Below are positions 1 through 8,795 of a stretch of DNA of 64,000 nucleotides, piece by piece. The notes under the pieces were generated by a model, which saw nothing but the letters and a program-made list of their open reading frames with translations, was not told where the DNA came from and did not search any database. Position numbers and translations under genes: made by a program. Each line of letters opens with the position of its first letter. Positions within the stretch are counted from its first letter, which is position 1. Source of the DNA: Methylacidimicrobium sp. B4 (GTDB lineage: Bacteria > Verrucomicrobiota > Verrucomicrobiia > Methylacidiphilales > Methylacidiphilaceae). The DNA lies in the NCBI RefSeq assembly GCF_017310545.1, contig NZ_CP066203.1:372001-436000 (forward strand), given 5' to 3'.

Positions 1-318
1 GTCTGGAACCTCCGGGAGATCCGACGCTACGAGGACCCGAAGCGTCCCGGATATCTGACGGTGGCGGGCAAGTGCGACCGCGCCCGATACCGGATCGAAA
101 ACGGCGTCCACGATATCGTCAGCGAGCAGATCGTGATCCTCTTCTATTTGAGCCAAGTTCACAACACTCCGACGAACCCGCTCGGGTTGCGGCTCGAAGG
201 GGTGGAGGAGATCAAGGGAGCGGAAGCCGATAAGGCCTGGGCGATGACGGCACCCTTCATCAATCCCGACCTGATCAAGCAGGAGCCGCTCCCCGGAGCC
301 CGGGAAAAGAAGCCATGA
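1..318 (+). CDS. VirB8/TraE-like conjugation protein, 3' part
   Basis: The reading frame is open from the first base of the window, so the N-terminus lies outside it; about 105 C-terminal residues are visible. A segment reading NPLGLRLEGVEEIKG resembles the conserved NPLGF region near the end of VirB8-family proteins, which are inner-membrane assembly factors of type IV secretion channels. Its place just before a VirB9/TraK-like gene matches the traE-traK-traB order of F-type systems. The stop codon overlaps the start of the next gene by four bases (ATGA), so the two are translationally coupled. The family call rests on one short motif and on synteny. Without the N-terminal membrane anchor it cannot be made firm. 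Confidence 0.5.
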   Translation, partial: VWNLREIRRYEDPKRPGYLTVAGKCDRARYRIENGVHDIVSEQIVILFYLSQVHNTPTNPLGLRLEGVEEIKGAEADKAWAMTAPFINPDLIKQEPLPGAREKKP

Positions 319-1310
319 ACGCTAAGCGCGCCCTTTCGCTCGCCTTTCTCTTTCTTTCCCTTCCTTGGGGAAGCACCCTCTCCGCCGATCCCCTCCCAGC
401 GGCACTTCCGTCGGGCACGATCCCGCAGCCGAACCTGCCCTCGGGTGTCAACGAGGCGCTGGCGAACCAGAACGGGCAGAACAAGCAGGTCGTCGAGGAA
501 GAGGCTCCTCCTGTTCTGATCGACGGGAGACGGGCGGACGAGCTGAGTGAGGACGAGCTGCTTGGCTTTCTTCAGGGGAAGGTCCGAACGATCCAGCAAG
601 GGGACGGGCAGGTGGAGATGCTGCGAATCGCTCCCGGATACCCGCTCGTCCTCGAATTCTCCGATCCGGTTTCCGGCTGGGAACTCGGTGATGGCAAGCT
701 CGTTTCGGTCAAGCGCGCCTACCAATCCCTGATCCTTCGGGCCACCGAAGAGGGCGGGGACACCTCGCTCATCGTCTTTTTCGGCGGTGGGAAGACCAGA
801 CCCTACCATGTCTTCGTCGAGCAGTCCTTCGCGAAGGCGCAAACCATCGTTCGAGTCTCTCCCTTTGCCAAGCGGGATGGATTGCTGCAAAAGGCCTCGT
901 GGAGCGGTGGCGCACAGCCCGGGCAATACGCGGATGTCGCCGAGGTCGCGCGAGTCGTGGAAAATTACGAGCTCCTCCTGCGCGAGGGCTCGATCACCCC
1001 GCGCGATATCCAGCGGCTCATCCTCTTTCACCGTTCCCAACTGACCGGCTTCGACTACTACTACCTCTACCGGTTCGCGTCCGGGCCCTTGGCCATCACC
1101 TTCTCCTGGCGGAATCCCTTTCCCTATCCGGTGCGCCTCGATGAATCGACGCTTCGGGTCGCGATCGGGCAGAGCCGGTTCATCCCCGACTTCGTCTCCC
1201 TGAACAAGGACAGGCTTCCGCCGAAGGCGGCCACCTCCGGATTTCTCATCCTCTTCGATCCGCCCTTTGCGCCCGAGCAGCCCTTTACCTTGGTCTGGAA
1301 ACCGAAATGA
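315..1310 (+). CDS. VirB9/TraK-like T4SS outer-membrane-complex protein
   Basis: A 331-residue exported protein with an N-terminal signal peptide (hydrophobic ALSLAFLFLSLPWGS, cleavage near residue 24). The middle carries a beta-rich module, PLVLEFSDPVSGWELGDGKL, of the kind that opens VirB9/TraK proteins (F-D-x-I, G-D, then a nucleation of strands), and the C-terminal half looks like a second beta domain. In known systems this protein forms the periplasmic and outer-membrane core ring with VirB7 and VirB10, both of which have candidates directly downstream. The start ATG overlaps the upstream stop. The next gene begins 33 bases after the stop. Sequence is diverged from textbook VirB9; the call combines fold-like motifs, export signal and position. 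Confidence 0.6.
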   Translation: MNAKRALSLAFLFLSLPWGSTLSADPLPAALPSGTIPQPNLPSGVNEALANQNGQNKQVVEEEAPPVLIDGRRADELSEDELLGFLQGKVRTIQQGDGQVEMLRIAPGYPLVLEFSDPVSGWELGDGKLVSVKRAYQSLILRATEEGGDTSLIVFFGGGKTRPYHVFVEQSFAKAQTIVRVSPFAKRDGLLQKASWSGGAQPGQYADVAEVARVVENYELLLREGSITPRDIQRLILFHRSQLTGFDYYYLYRFASGPLAITFSWRNPFPYPVRLDESTLRVAIGQSRFIPDFVSLNKDRLPPKAATSGFLILFDPPFAPEQPFTLVWKPK

Positions 1311-1343
1311 GACGCGAAGCCGATCTGTAGGAGACTGTTCGCC

Positions 1344-2636
1344 ATGCACCGAATCCGACCTCTTCTGAGCAAAGCCCGCGACTGGTTCCGGCAGCATCGG
1401 GAGCTGAGCCTCTTTGGGGCGATCGGCCTCCTGGTCCTGCTCCTCTTGGTTGGTGCCGATTATGGCGTGAACGCGCTCGCCCATCAACTGGTCGAGCATG
1501 CGCGGAGCGTCTATCGGCAACGGCAAGTGCCTACGCGCTTGGCGACGATTCCACAGAGCCGAGTCCTTGCCCGCAAGGAGCAGCCTCCCGCCCGCAAGGA
1601 GCCGGTTCTCGTCGTGCAAAAGAACCCTGCGGGTCCGGCTCCGTCGGTTGTGCCCCTCGACGTGGCCAAGGCGCATGAAAAGCCGCCGGAGAGCCCAACC
1701 GCCCCGATTCAGATCAACCCGCCTCCCAAGGAAAAGGAGAGAAACTCCCTGGGGCCACTCGAAGGGGCCCCGCCCAATCGCCAAGCACCGGTCCCCACTG
1801 GGCTGGTCAACCAGCATGCCCTTGTCGACGGCTCCGGGGAGAGCACTCCTGTCTTCACCCGGGTGGCCAAGAAGCGCTACCTCTTCCGCAACCTGACGGA
1901 CTCGGCCGTGGAGACGAGCGCAGGGGGCAAGGGAGAGGAAGATGAGCGCTCGAAGATCAATCTCGATACCTTTGCCCCGCGCGGTGAGATCATCGAAGCG
2001 GCAGCCACCATGTCCGCCTTCAGCTCCAACACCGACATCGACGTCGTGGCCGCCGTCTGGCTCCCCTTTTACTTTCAAGGGAACCTGCTCTTGGAGCCGG
2101 GCGATCGTCTCCTGGGTGCATCCAAAGGGAACTCCGCCTTCCGGGATCGCATGCCCGTCAAGTTCGACCGCGTCGTGCTCAAGGATGGACGGACGTTGCC
2201 GATCGACGGCGTCGCCCTCCACACCGACGGCACCGAAGGGATCAAAGGATATCGGATCAGCGAGCTCGGGAAGCAGATGGTTGGTCCCCTGCTCGGCGCT
2301 CTCACCCAGGGAGTGCTCTACTCCCTCATGATGCAGGCATCGCTCTTCACGATGAATCCCTACCTGGGGAGCGGCTATTCCCCCTACGGGATGATGGGCG
2401 GGCTTCCCTACAGTGGCATGATGCCCAATAGCGGGATCAACGGAAACCAGATGATGCAGCAGGGGTTGATGATGGGAGGCATGATGGGCGGATCGCAAGC
2501 GGTCAACCAGATCATGCAGATCGTCAATCAGGATGTCGGCCAGTATAAGCCCTATACCTTTGTTCCCGCAGGAACCCGCTTCCGCGTCTACCTCAAGAAC
2601 TACGTCGATGTTTCCCAGGCCGACTATGGGAAATGA
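1344..2636 (+). CDS. VirB10/TraB-like T4SS scaffold protein
   Basis: 430 residues. One membrane helix lies near residues 23-45, followed by a proline-rich periplasmic linker (about residues 70-150). A C-terminal domain then shows VirB10 hallmarks: FAPRGEIIEA, a GNLLLEPGDRLLG stretch, MPVKFDRVVLKDGRTLPI and a final VPAGTRFRVYL. VirB10-type proteins span from inner to outer membrane and gate the channel. The region that corresponds to the outer-membrane antenna (residues about 335-385) is unusually rich in Met, Gly and Tyr (repeated MMGG). A lipoprotein of the VirB7/TraV type follows 28 bases downstream, which supports one core-complex operon. Confidence 0.75.
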   Translation: MHRIRPLLSKARDWFRQHRELSLFGAIGLLVLLLLVGADYGVNALAHQLVEHARSVYRQRQVPTRLATIPQSRVLARKEQPPARKEPVLVVQKNPAGPAPSVVPLDVAKAHEKPPESPTAPIQINPPPKEKERNSLGPLEGAPPNRQAPVPTGLVNQHALVDGSGESTPVFTRVAKKRYLFRNLTDSAVETSAGGKGEEDERSKINLDTFAPRGEIIEAAATMSAFSSNTDIDVVAAVWLPFYFQGNLLLEPGDRLLGASKGNSAFRDRMPVKFDRVVLKDGRTLPIDGVALHTDGTEGIKGYRISELGKQMVGPLLGALTQGVLYSLMMQASLFTMNPYLGSGYSPYGMMGGLPYSGMMPNSGINGNQMMQQGLMMGGMMGGSQAVNQIMQIVNQDVGQYKPYTFVPAGTRFRVYLKNYVDVSQADYGK

Positions 2637-2664
2637 TCTTTTCCATTCCACCGCAAGGAGAAAC

Positions 2665-3540
2665 ATGCCAATCAGACCCCTACTGATCTCTGGAGGCGTC
2701 GGGCTCTGCTCCCTGACGCTGATCGGATGCGCCTCCCATGAGCGAACGGCCGCCGTTCCGGTCGACCCCGCGCTGATCCAAAACAGCTACGACTATACCA
2801 AGCCACGCGATGTGCACGACAAGACCAAGCCCGTCTACATGCTCCCCGTGATCAACACGGGTTGGGTGAAGGCCGAGGTCGATGCGAAGACCGGCCAGTG
2901 GCTCGGCGGGCACTATGTGGGAACGGTCGTCGACCAAGGGCACTGGGCGACGCTGGAAGAGGCGGAGCTCTCCGGAAGGCCCTACATGAGGGCTGACAAC
3001 GGCCAGATGATCGTTCCCAATCCGACAGAGGCCAATCCCGGTACGGGAGATAATGGGATGGAGATCGATCTGACGACCATGCGCAACCGGCTCGATAAGC
3101 TGGAAAGCACGATGGCGGACGCCGTTCCGAGCAATCCCGTCAGGGAGTCGATTGCCGCCAATGCCGCACAGCGAAAAAAAGGCGGTTCGCCCGCGAAGAG
3201 CTTTCCCTCCATTCAGGTCGGGGAGCCAGAGATGGAGGGGGCAACCGGGAAGTCATCCGCTGGGCTAAGGCGCACCAAGCCTTCCGCAATCCTGGTGGGA
3301 GAAGAAGAGCCGAAGCAGGCGGCCTCCTCATCGGAAGGGCAGGGGAGCCGGGTCAGCACCGTCCTCGAAGTCCCCATCGGCAAAGCGGGTCAAGCCATGG
3401 CGGTCAAGGCGCCTCAGGGCGACTATGTCGTGCTTGAGTTTCTGCCCAACCGCGCTGTCAAGGCGGTCTATCGCGGCCAGACGATCCGCAGGCTTGCTCC
3501 CGAAGGCAAGGATGTGGTGCAGCTGACCCTTCCGCAATGA
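2665..3540 (+). CDS. VirB7/TraV-like lipoprotein
   Basis: 291 residues starting at the ATG behind AAGGAG (2655-2660). A lipoprotein signal peptide ends in the lipobox LIGC, so Cys22 would be lipidated. The mature chain has a conserved-looking N-terminal domain (about residues 30-110) with several Trp/Gly-rich turns, a short coiled segment (residues about 130-155), a low-complexity linker and a small C-terminal domain ending in VVQLTLPQ. Position after the VirB9- and VirB10-like genes matches the VirB7/TraV lipoprotein of the outer-membrane core, though it is longer than classical members and fold assignment is not possible by eye. It is the last gene of the first + strand block before the opposing sigma/ParB cassette. 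Confidence 0.55.
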   Translation: MPIRPLLISGGVGLCSLTLIGCASHERTAAVPVDPALIQNSYDYTKPRDVHDKTKPVYMLPVINTGWVKAEVDAKTGQWLGGHYVGTVVDQGHWATLEEAELSGRPYMRADNGQMIVPNPTEANPGTGDNGMEIDLTTMRNRLDKLESTMADAVPSNPVRESIAANAAQRKKGGSPAKSFPSIQVGEPEMEGATGKSSAGLRRTKPSAILVGEEEPKQAASSSEGQGSRVSTVLEVPIGKAGQAMAVKAPQGDYVVLEFLPNRAVKAVYRGQTIRRLAPEGKDVVQLTLPQ

Positions 3541-3565
3541 GGTTGCCGGGTCCGGGATCCGGCGG

Positions 3566-5146
3566 TCAGCCGGTTGCCGCAATGCGTTTTGCCGTCCTGC
3601 CGGACCGCAGACGCATCCGGCTTGCCTCGAGGTCGAGGACTGGCTGCACCTCTCGGGAGACGGCCTCCACATCGATCTCGAGCCGTGCGCAGAGCTCCCG
3701 GAGAAGATCCGGAACCTTGAGAAGGCGCTCCGCCTCCAGCTCGGCACTAAAGAGCAGATCCACGAGGAGAGCTCGTCGCTTGGAAGGATCGAGCGAGAGA
3801 CCGAGCGCCACGGTCTCTTCGTGCGTCCCGAGCTTGGTCTGCTGCCGCTCAAAGACGGCAGCGACAACCAGCCGCGGTACGAGTCGGAGAATGCAGCCCA
3901 GAAAGAGATCATCGAAGCAGACGTCGGTTCGTAGCGCGGCCTTTTGACTCGCTTGCGAGACGAGAGAACGGCAGCTCAACCGGATGAATTCTGCTCGCTG
4001 CCTTTCGTTCTGCTTCCGTAGATTTTCTTCGGTGAGCGAGGCATAGGCCTTCCGAGCGAAAGTGTGACCTCGCCGTTTCAGCATCGAGAGCGCTTCTTCC
4101 TTCTTCACAAGCTCATGGATCGTCCCCACCGGGCTCCGGGCAAGAATGAGGCGCAATCTCGAGTCGGGGTCACGATGCTGCAACTCCTCCGCGAGGAGAG
4201 AGCTCCACCGGCGACCCGCCGGATCCCATGGGCACTTGGCTTCGAGATCGACATATCGCGACCCCTCGTTTAGTTGCGAGGTCCCCAAGATAAACTCGTC
4301 CACCGCCTCGGGATCGGGCAGGACCCCTTTGCCCTCTGCTTGGGCCCGTTGACAGCGGCGCGTCCAGTCCGCCTCCCGCTTGCGCGCAAAGCAGTCAGGA
4401 TCGGTACAGATCATAGGATCGGAAATGTCCGAATAGAGGTCTTTGGCATTCCCTGTGCGCCTGGGGCATTCGAGGCAGCTGGAGACTTCGGGAAGAAGGT
4501 CCGCGGCGTGGAGGGAAAACTCTGCCTTCCGCAAATCCAGGAGGTAATGCTCGAGCACGAGCTTGGCTACCTCTGCCGTGGAAAGCCGATTGGCCAATGT
4601 TTCTGACGTCACGAGCGACCGAAGCGCGGGGAGAGGGATGCGGGCAATGTACCAGCCGGTCCGTCGCCCCAGCCGGCCAGCACGGATCGCCTCCTTGGCG
4701 GCCTCCGGGAGGCGATTGAGCAGGAGCATCCGCGCGATGTAATCCCGTCCCTTGCCCACCACGGAGGCCGCCTCTCGCAGGCTCATTTTACCCACATCGA
4801 TCATCGCCTGCAGGCCGGCCGCCTCTTCGATGGGATTGAGACCCGAGCGCTGCACATTCTCCATCACGGCGATACAGATCGCGGTCTTTTCGTCGAGCTC
4901 TCGGATGAAGCATTCGATCGTGGCCCGACCGAGGCGTCGACAGGCGCGCCAGCGTCTCTCCCCGGCGACGATTTGATAGCGACGATCGCCGCGCGGCGTC
5001 ACGAGGATTGGATGGAGCAGTCCATGGGATTCGATCGATTGTGCCAGCTCGGCCAACCCTTCGTCAGAAAAGCTCCTTCTCGGGTTGTGCGGCGAAGCAA
5101 CAATTTGATCCAAGGGAAGCAGCTTGATCTCGGAGTCATTCTTCAT
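3566..5146 (-). CDS. ParB/RepB/Spo0J-family protein (large)
   Basis: 526 residues from the ATG at 5146 (GGAGGTGGA just upstream). The N-terminal ParB domain shows SPHNPRRSF, the GERRWRA box and ENVQRSGLNPIEEA, followed by a helix-turn-helix (MSLREAASVVGKGRDYIARM). A cysteine cluster (SSCLECPRRTGN, then ICTDPDCF) suggests a metal-binding or structural knuckle. The long helical C-terminal half is absent from chromosomal ParB. The architecture is typical of plasmid or integrative-element ParB-like proteins, which either segregate DNA or act as regulators. Its start overlaps the stop of the upstream sigma-factor gene (ATGA), so both come from one transcript. No ParA gene is adjacent, which leaves a true partition role uncertain. 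Confidence 0.8.
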   Translation of the reverse strand: MKNDSEIKLLPLDQIVASPHNPRRSFSDEGLAELAQSIESHGLLHPILVTPRGDRRYQIVAGERRWRACRRLGRATIECFIRELDEKTAICIAVMENVQRSGLNPIEEAAGLQAMIDVGKMSLREAASVVGKGRDYIARMLLLNRLPEAAKEAIRAGRLGRRTGWYIARIPLPALRSLVTSETLANRLSTAEVAKLVLEHYLLDLRKAEFSLHAADLLPEVSSCLECPRRTGNAKDLYSDISDPMICTDPDCFARKREADWTRRCQRAQAEGKGVLPDPEAVDEFILGTSQLNEGSRYVDLEAKCPWDPAGRRWSSLLAEELQHRDPDSRLRLILARSPVGTIHELVKKEEALSMLKRRGHTFARKAYASLTEENLRKQNERQRAEFIRLSCRSLVSQASQKAALRTDVCFDDLFLGCILRLVPRLVVAAVFERQQTKLGTHEETVALGLSLDPSKRRALLVDLLFSAELEAERLLKVPDLLRELCARLEIDVEAVSREVQPVLDLEASRMRLRSGRTAKRIAATG

Positions 5147-6063
5147 TCCACCTCCTCCATGCTCTCCTCCTCCCGGGAGGCAACCTGGTTGAGCTGATGC
5201 GCACCTATTCCAACCGGAAGAGGATGGAGCGCATAGCAGCGCTCTTGGCGCAGAAGCCCGAGCCGCATCGCCTCGAGAGATCGCCTCAAGATGGATTCGA
5301 CCTGGCTTGCGGAGAGACCCAGCCGCTTGGCAATCTCCCGTGAGCTCAACGGGCGGCGCTCCTCCTCGTCGAGCCCAAAGGAGAGGCGGACGATGCGCCG
5401 TGCCTGCAGATCTATCCCCGAAAGAAGCATCTTGAGGATGAGCAGACGATCTTCTTGTCTCCACTCTTCCTGCTGATCCGCTTCCTCGGGGGCGGGCAAG
5501 AGATCGAGGGAAGTCCGATCATCGTCTTCTCCAGGGCGCCCGACCCGAGCGTGAAGGCTCGCATCTCCGCGATAGACTCCGACGATCGAGGCGATGGTCG
5601 ATTCCGAGCAGCCCCACCGTTGCCCGATTTCCTCCCAATCGAGCCCTTCCTCGAGCAAGCGCTCCATCTTCCGATAGGCTCGAAAGATCCATGCGGGCCG
5701 GCGGACCGGGCTGCGGTGGCTTTGTGCAAATTCCCGGACGCGATTCCCGATGTGATGGACGGCGTAGTCGAGGAAACAGACACCAGCAGAGGCCTTCCAT
5801 CGCTGGAGCGCGTCCATGACTCCGATCCAGCCGACGTTTTCCGCATCCGGCCACAAATCGGCTCTTCCCGGCAAATAGAATCGAGCCGCCTCCTTGCGAG
5901 CCAGCTCCGTATGCGCGCAAAGCCATCGCAAGTCGGCGGGATCGCCCGCCTGGGCGGCCAAGACCCGGGGCTGCTCCTCATCCAACCGGCCTTCGTATCC
6001 CTTTGTGCGCTCCCGAGCGCGCACGCCCCACCTCACTCCCTTTCTTTTCCGTAGAGCTTTCAT
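5143..6063 (-). CDS. Sigma-70-family sigma factor
   Basis: 306 residues; start chosen at the ATG 3' of AGGAGGTGGAAGG. Region 2 is recognisable: DLWPDAENVGWIGVMDALQ followed by a DYAVHHIGNRVREFA stretch that corresponds to the -10 recognition helix. Region 4 near residues 235-270 reads LSSREIAKRLGLSASQVESILRR, the -35 binding helix-turn-helix. It is shorter than a housekeeping RpoD and has no region 1.1. It forms a two-gene operon with the ParB-like gene and lies in the opposite direction to the conjugation genes on both sides, so it may switch element genes on. That role is inference. Its own control region would be 6064-6494. Confidence 0.75.
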   Translation of the reverse strand: MKALRKRKGVRWGVRARERTKGYEGRLDEEQPRVLAAQAGDPADLRWLCAHTELARKEAARFYLPGRADLWPDAENVGWIGVMDALQRWKASAGVCFLDYAVHHIGNRVREFAQSHRSPVRRPAWIFRAYRKMERLLEEGLDWEEIGQRWGCSESTIASIVGVYRGDASLHARVGRPGEDDDRTSLDLLPAPEEADQQEEWRQEDRLLILKMLLSGIDLQARRIVRLSFGLDEEERRPLSSREIAKRLGLSASQVESILRRSLEAMRLGLLRQERCYALHPLPVGIGAHQLNQVASREEESMEEVE

Positions 6064-6494
6064 CCTTCCACCTCCTCTTTTGTGCGCTTCTTGAAGAAAC
6101 GGCAATGTGGCGGACAAGAGCATAAAGAGAAATTCAGGAGGTTCTATGTTACGTTTCGGTGATTTTTTTATCGCAACTGCCTAAACGAAGATCCGCATGC
6201 TTTTTGCCAATACCCACTGATGCAGACCACGAGGTACCGCGGATTCTCACCGGGAATGGAGCGAGTGCACCAGAGGAGCGTAGCGAAGCAAGCCCGATCC
6301 AGATGGCGAACGGCCGGCACCGCCGAAAAGGAAGGAATTCCTTAGGAAATAGCCGTCCGCATCGCTTGGAAGCCACTCTAAGAGCGTTGCGGCAGCGAAG
6401 CCTGTCCGTGTAAAGAAATCGCATCTATTAAGGCCGCGCTTCGCAAGGGAAACTGCGAGTAGCATCGCGAGATCGATCGACCCACGGGAGAGTC
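6064..6494. other. Intergenic control region of sigma/parB and tra genes
   Basis: About 430 bases between the divergently read sigma-factor gene and the next + strand gene. I see no substantial gene. It contains a perfect 12-base palindrome AAGGAATTCCTT at 6332-6343 and a tiny + strand frame at 6146-6184 (12 codons) preceded by AGGAGG. Either may be regulatory; promoters for both directions should lie here, but no convincing -35/-10 pair stands out. Confidence 0.5.
6146..6184 (+). CDS. Candidate 12-codon leader peptide
   Basis: ATG at 6146 follows AGGAGG by four bases, an optimal ribosome-binding site, and the frame encodes MLRFGDFFIATA before TAA. It is too short to judge by composition and lies in the control region ahead of the second conjugation block. 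It could be a leader peptide or a chance match. Confidence 0.2.
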   Translation: MLRFGDFFIATA

Positions 6495-7937
6495 ATGAAC
6501 AACCGCTTGGCCGCTCTCCTTGGCGTCACCCTTTTGTGGATCAGCACCGCTTCCGGCTTTGCCGAGGTTTCTTCGAGGCCCCAACGGGGCGACCCTCTGG
6601 ATCGTGGGATCGAGAACCTCACTCTTCACGCGGAAGAAGCTGGGCGCTGGCTTTCCCGTGGAGCCCGGAAATGGAACCGAGCGATCACGCCCGCATGCCT
6701 CGCCCTGGCCATCGGCATCGCCGCGTGGCGCGTGCTCCACGGGCGTTCCAACGGCGGCACCGCATCCCAGATCACTCTCTATCTCCTGCTCTCGCTTCTT
6801 CTCGCTTTCCGAGCGCCCGAGATCTTCTTCCACCCCTCCAAGGGTCTCCTGCCGAAGGCGGCACGGTATACCGCTCTTCACCTCGCCCGGCTTTCTCCCG
6901 AGCGGGCACAGGGAACGAATCTTCGACAATGGTGGAGAGGTTGGATTGGCAACCTCGATGATCCGAGCGCCTGCAAGCTTTCCCCGGTTTACGCCCAGGA
7001 GAGAGTCCTGGGCTTTCCGGAAGGAGGATCTCAGGCACGCCGCTTTCTCGTCAATCAGGCGCGCCATGCGCTCATCGCCATGACAAAACAGGATCCGCTT
7101 CCGGGAAGGAAGCTCGACAATGCGATCCACGCTCTCCTTCTCCTGGCCGAAAGGAAGTTGCTCCGCTTCCTCTTGGTTCTCTGCCTCGTGCTTCTGGGTG
7201 TCTCCTTCTTTCTCTTCTCGCTGCTTCATCTTCTCTGCTGGGGGGGGAGCACGTTTCTTTGGGAGCTGATCATGGCCACGGCGCTCATGGCGCTTCCTCT
7301 GATTCTGGTGACCTCTCCTCCGCGCTGCGGGAGGTTCTGGCTTCGGCTCTTTCTTGCAGCTTCGCTCCTCCCGATCGCCTGGCATCTCCTCGCCGCCACC
7401 TCCTATCTCGGCCTGACAACGCTCTTTGCTTCGGTTCTCGGGGAACGAGGCCTCTTGGGAGAGCTTCGAGAGACGGGAGGGGAGCTGCTCAAGGGGATGA
7501 TCAGCAAAAGATCGCTTCTTTTCTCGTTCTGGTCGCTCACCCCGGAACTTCCTCGAACGATCCTCCTCGGCCTTTATGAGCTGATGGCGGGATTGATCAG
7601 CTTCTGCAGCGTAGCGGTCGCCGTCTGCTCTACCGTGTTTCTGGGAGCGGTCCTTCCGCTGGTTGGTGTCGGGTGGCTCCTGCGCCGAACGGGAGCCATG
7701 GCGGATTCCCTGATTGCCGGATGGGGAGAGCTGCGCCGGGAAATTGCCCTCGCCGCAACCGCCCTCGAGAGCTTCCTGGCAGCACAGCTCGCGCGGCTCA
7801 ACGCCGAGGAGCCAGCGATCGCGATCCTCAAGGGTCTCTCCGATGGGGAAGTGGCCTCCTCCCACGCGAGTTCCGGGATGGACCCCCACGCGGCGCGGCT
7901 GCAGAAGCGGGAGGTTCCAGGCAGAGCAGCGAGCTGA
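6495..7937 (+). CDS. Polytopic membrane protein, possible VirB6/TraG-N-like
   Basis: 480 residues beginning with a signal-like helix (MNNRLAALLGVTLLWIST). It has several further membrane segments: around residues 60-80 and 88-108, a pair at about 215-270, a long hydrophobic block at 280-325, and another at 355-400. Such a polytopic protein at the head of the second conjugation block is the expected position for the inner-membrane channel component (VirB6/TrbL/TraG N-domain), none of which is otherwise visible here. No diagnostic VirB6 motif can be named. The C-terminal 80 residues are soluble and helical. The function is inferred from topology and context only. Confidence 0.5.
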   Translation: MNNRLAALLGVTLLWISTASGFAEVSSRPQRGDPLDRGIENLTLHAEEAGRWLSRGARKWNRAITPACLALAIGIAAWRVLHGRSNGGTASQITLYLLLSLLLAFRAPEIFFHPSKGLLPKAARYTALHLARLSPERAQGTNLRQWWRGWIGNLDDPSACKLSPVYAQERVLGFPEGGSQARRFLVNQARHALIAMTKQDPLPGRKLDNAIHALLLLAERKLLRFLLVLCLVLLGVSFFLFSLLHLLCWGGSTFLWELIMATALMALPLILVTSPPRCGRFWLRLFLAASLLPIAWHLLAATSYLGLTTLFASVLGERGLLGELRETGGELLKGMISKRSLLFSFWSLTPELPRTILLGLYELMAGLISFCSVAVAVCSTVFLGAVLPLVGVGWLLRRTGAMADSLIAGWGELRREIALAATALESFLAAQLARLNAEEPAIAILKGLSDGEVASSHASSGMDPHAARLQKREVPGRAAS

Positions 7938-8068
7938 CCGCTATCCTATTGGCATTCGAAGATGCTTTGAACCGGATCTGGAAGAGGCGATCCGTTCTCC
8001 ACGGCTTCGGCTGAGAGATCAGGGACGCGAAGGCCGCTGAGCAGCCTCAAGGAAGGAGAGAGCGCGTG

Positions 8069-8794
8069 ATGAAAAGATTATGGGCCATTTCGATCGCTGT
8101 CCTTTGGGGGGCGACTGGCTGGGCGGATCCTCCACCGATCCTGCCAGGGTTTCCGGCAGATACGAGCCCGGCCTCGTCCGCGCACAAGAAGGAGAAGATG
8201 CGGAGCGCAACGGAGGCAGACAATGCAAGTGCGCCACGAGCGCCAGCGACAGCGCCACCGGCGTCGGCGGAGCCGCAGCCGGCAAGCGGCACCAATCCGG
8301 CAGCGGAGGAGGCAACCGGATCGGACGAGCCAGCCAGCCGGGAGACGCAGCCTCCGGAGCCGGGAGCTTCCGGCGTCGTCCTCGACTTTCGAACCCGTGA
8401 GTTGATGGAGCTCAAGAGAATCGCCCGAGAGCTGGGAGGCAATCTCGTCATCACGATCGAGCCCCGCGGGATCTCTCCTGCCGATCTGATCATCCCGCTC
8501 AAGAGCTCGGGCCTCTTCGAGGTTTCCTCCAAGGACGGAAAAACCTTTTTGGTTACTTCGAACGGCGAGGGCCAGAAGCGCGAGATGGAACGCGAGATCG
8601 GAGCTCTGGCACGAAGGCAGGCGGCTCTTTTGCGTAATATCGAGGTGCTGGAAGCGATGCGGGCGGAGGGGAGGATTCCCGACCCGACAGGCGGGCAAGG
8701 GCAGGGGGACAAGAGCAGCGTCGCGGAGCAGGAGAGCCCTCCCAGCACGCCTCCCCAGGCCGGCGGCTCTGAATACGCTCTTCCGACGAGGTGA
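8069..8794 (+). CDS. Exported protein of the conjugation locus, unknown
   Basis: 241 residues starting at ATG 8069 behind AAGGAAGGAGAG; a GTG three bases upstream is an alternative. A signal peptide (RLWAISIAVLWGATGWAD) is followed by a long Ala/Pro/Ser-rich segment (residues about 25-100). A compact domain comes next (VVLDFRTRELMELKRIARE to a TFLVTSNGEGQ strand), then a helical tail (REMEREIGALARRQAALLRNI). The small alpha/beta domain loosely recalls secretin N-domain or TrbC/TraW-like periplasmic modules, but I do not recognise it. It sits two bases before the next gene, in the same transcription unit as the pilin, VirB3 and VirB4 candidates, so a periplasmic assembly role is likely. Confidence 0.7.
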   Translation: MKRLWAISIAVLWGATGWADPPPILPGFPADTSPASSAHKKEKMRSATEADNASAPRAPATAPPASAEPQPASGTNPAAEEATGSDEPASRETQPPEPGASGVVLDFRTRELMELKRIARELGGNLVITIEPRGISPADLIIPLKSSGLFEVSSKDGKTFLVTSNGEGQKREMEREIGALARRQAALLRNIEVLEAMRAEGRIPDPTGGQGQGDKSSVAEQESPPSTPPQAGGSEYALPTR

Positions 8795-8795
8795 G

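Noticed and set aside
159-2666. 835-codon open frame on the minus strand
   Set aside because: It is antisense to four well-supported conjugation genes and its composition is low-complexity (R, G, D, L rich). Long antisense frames are common at this GC content.
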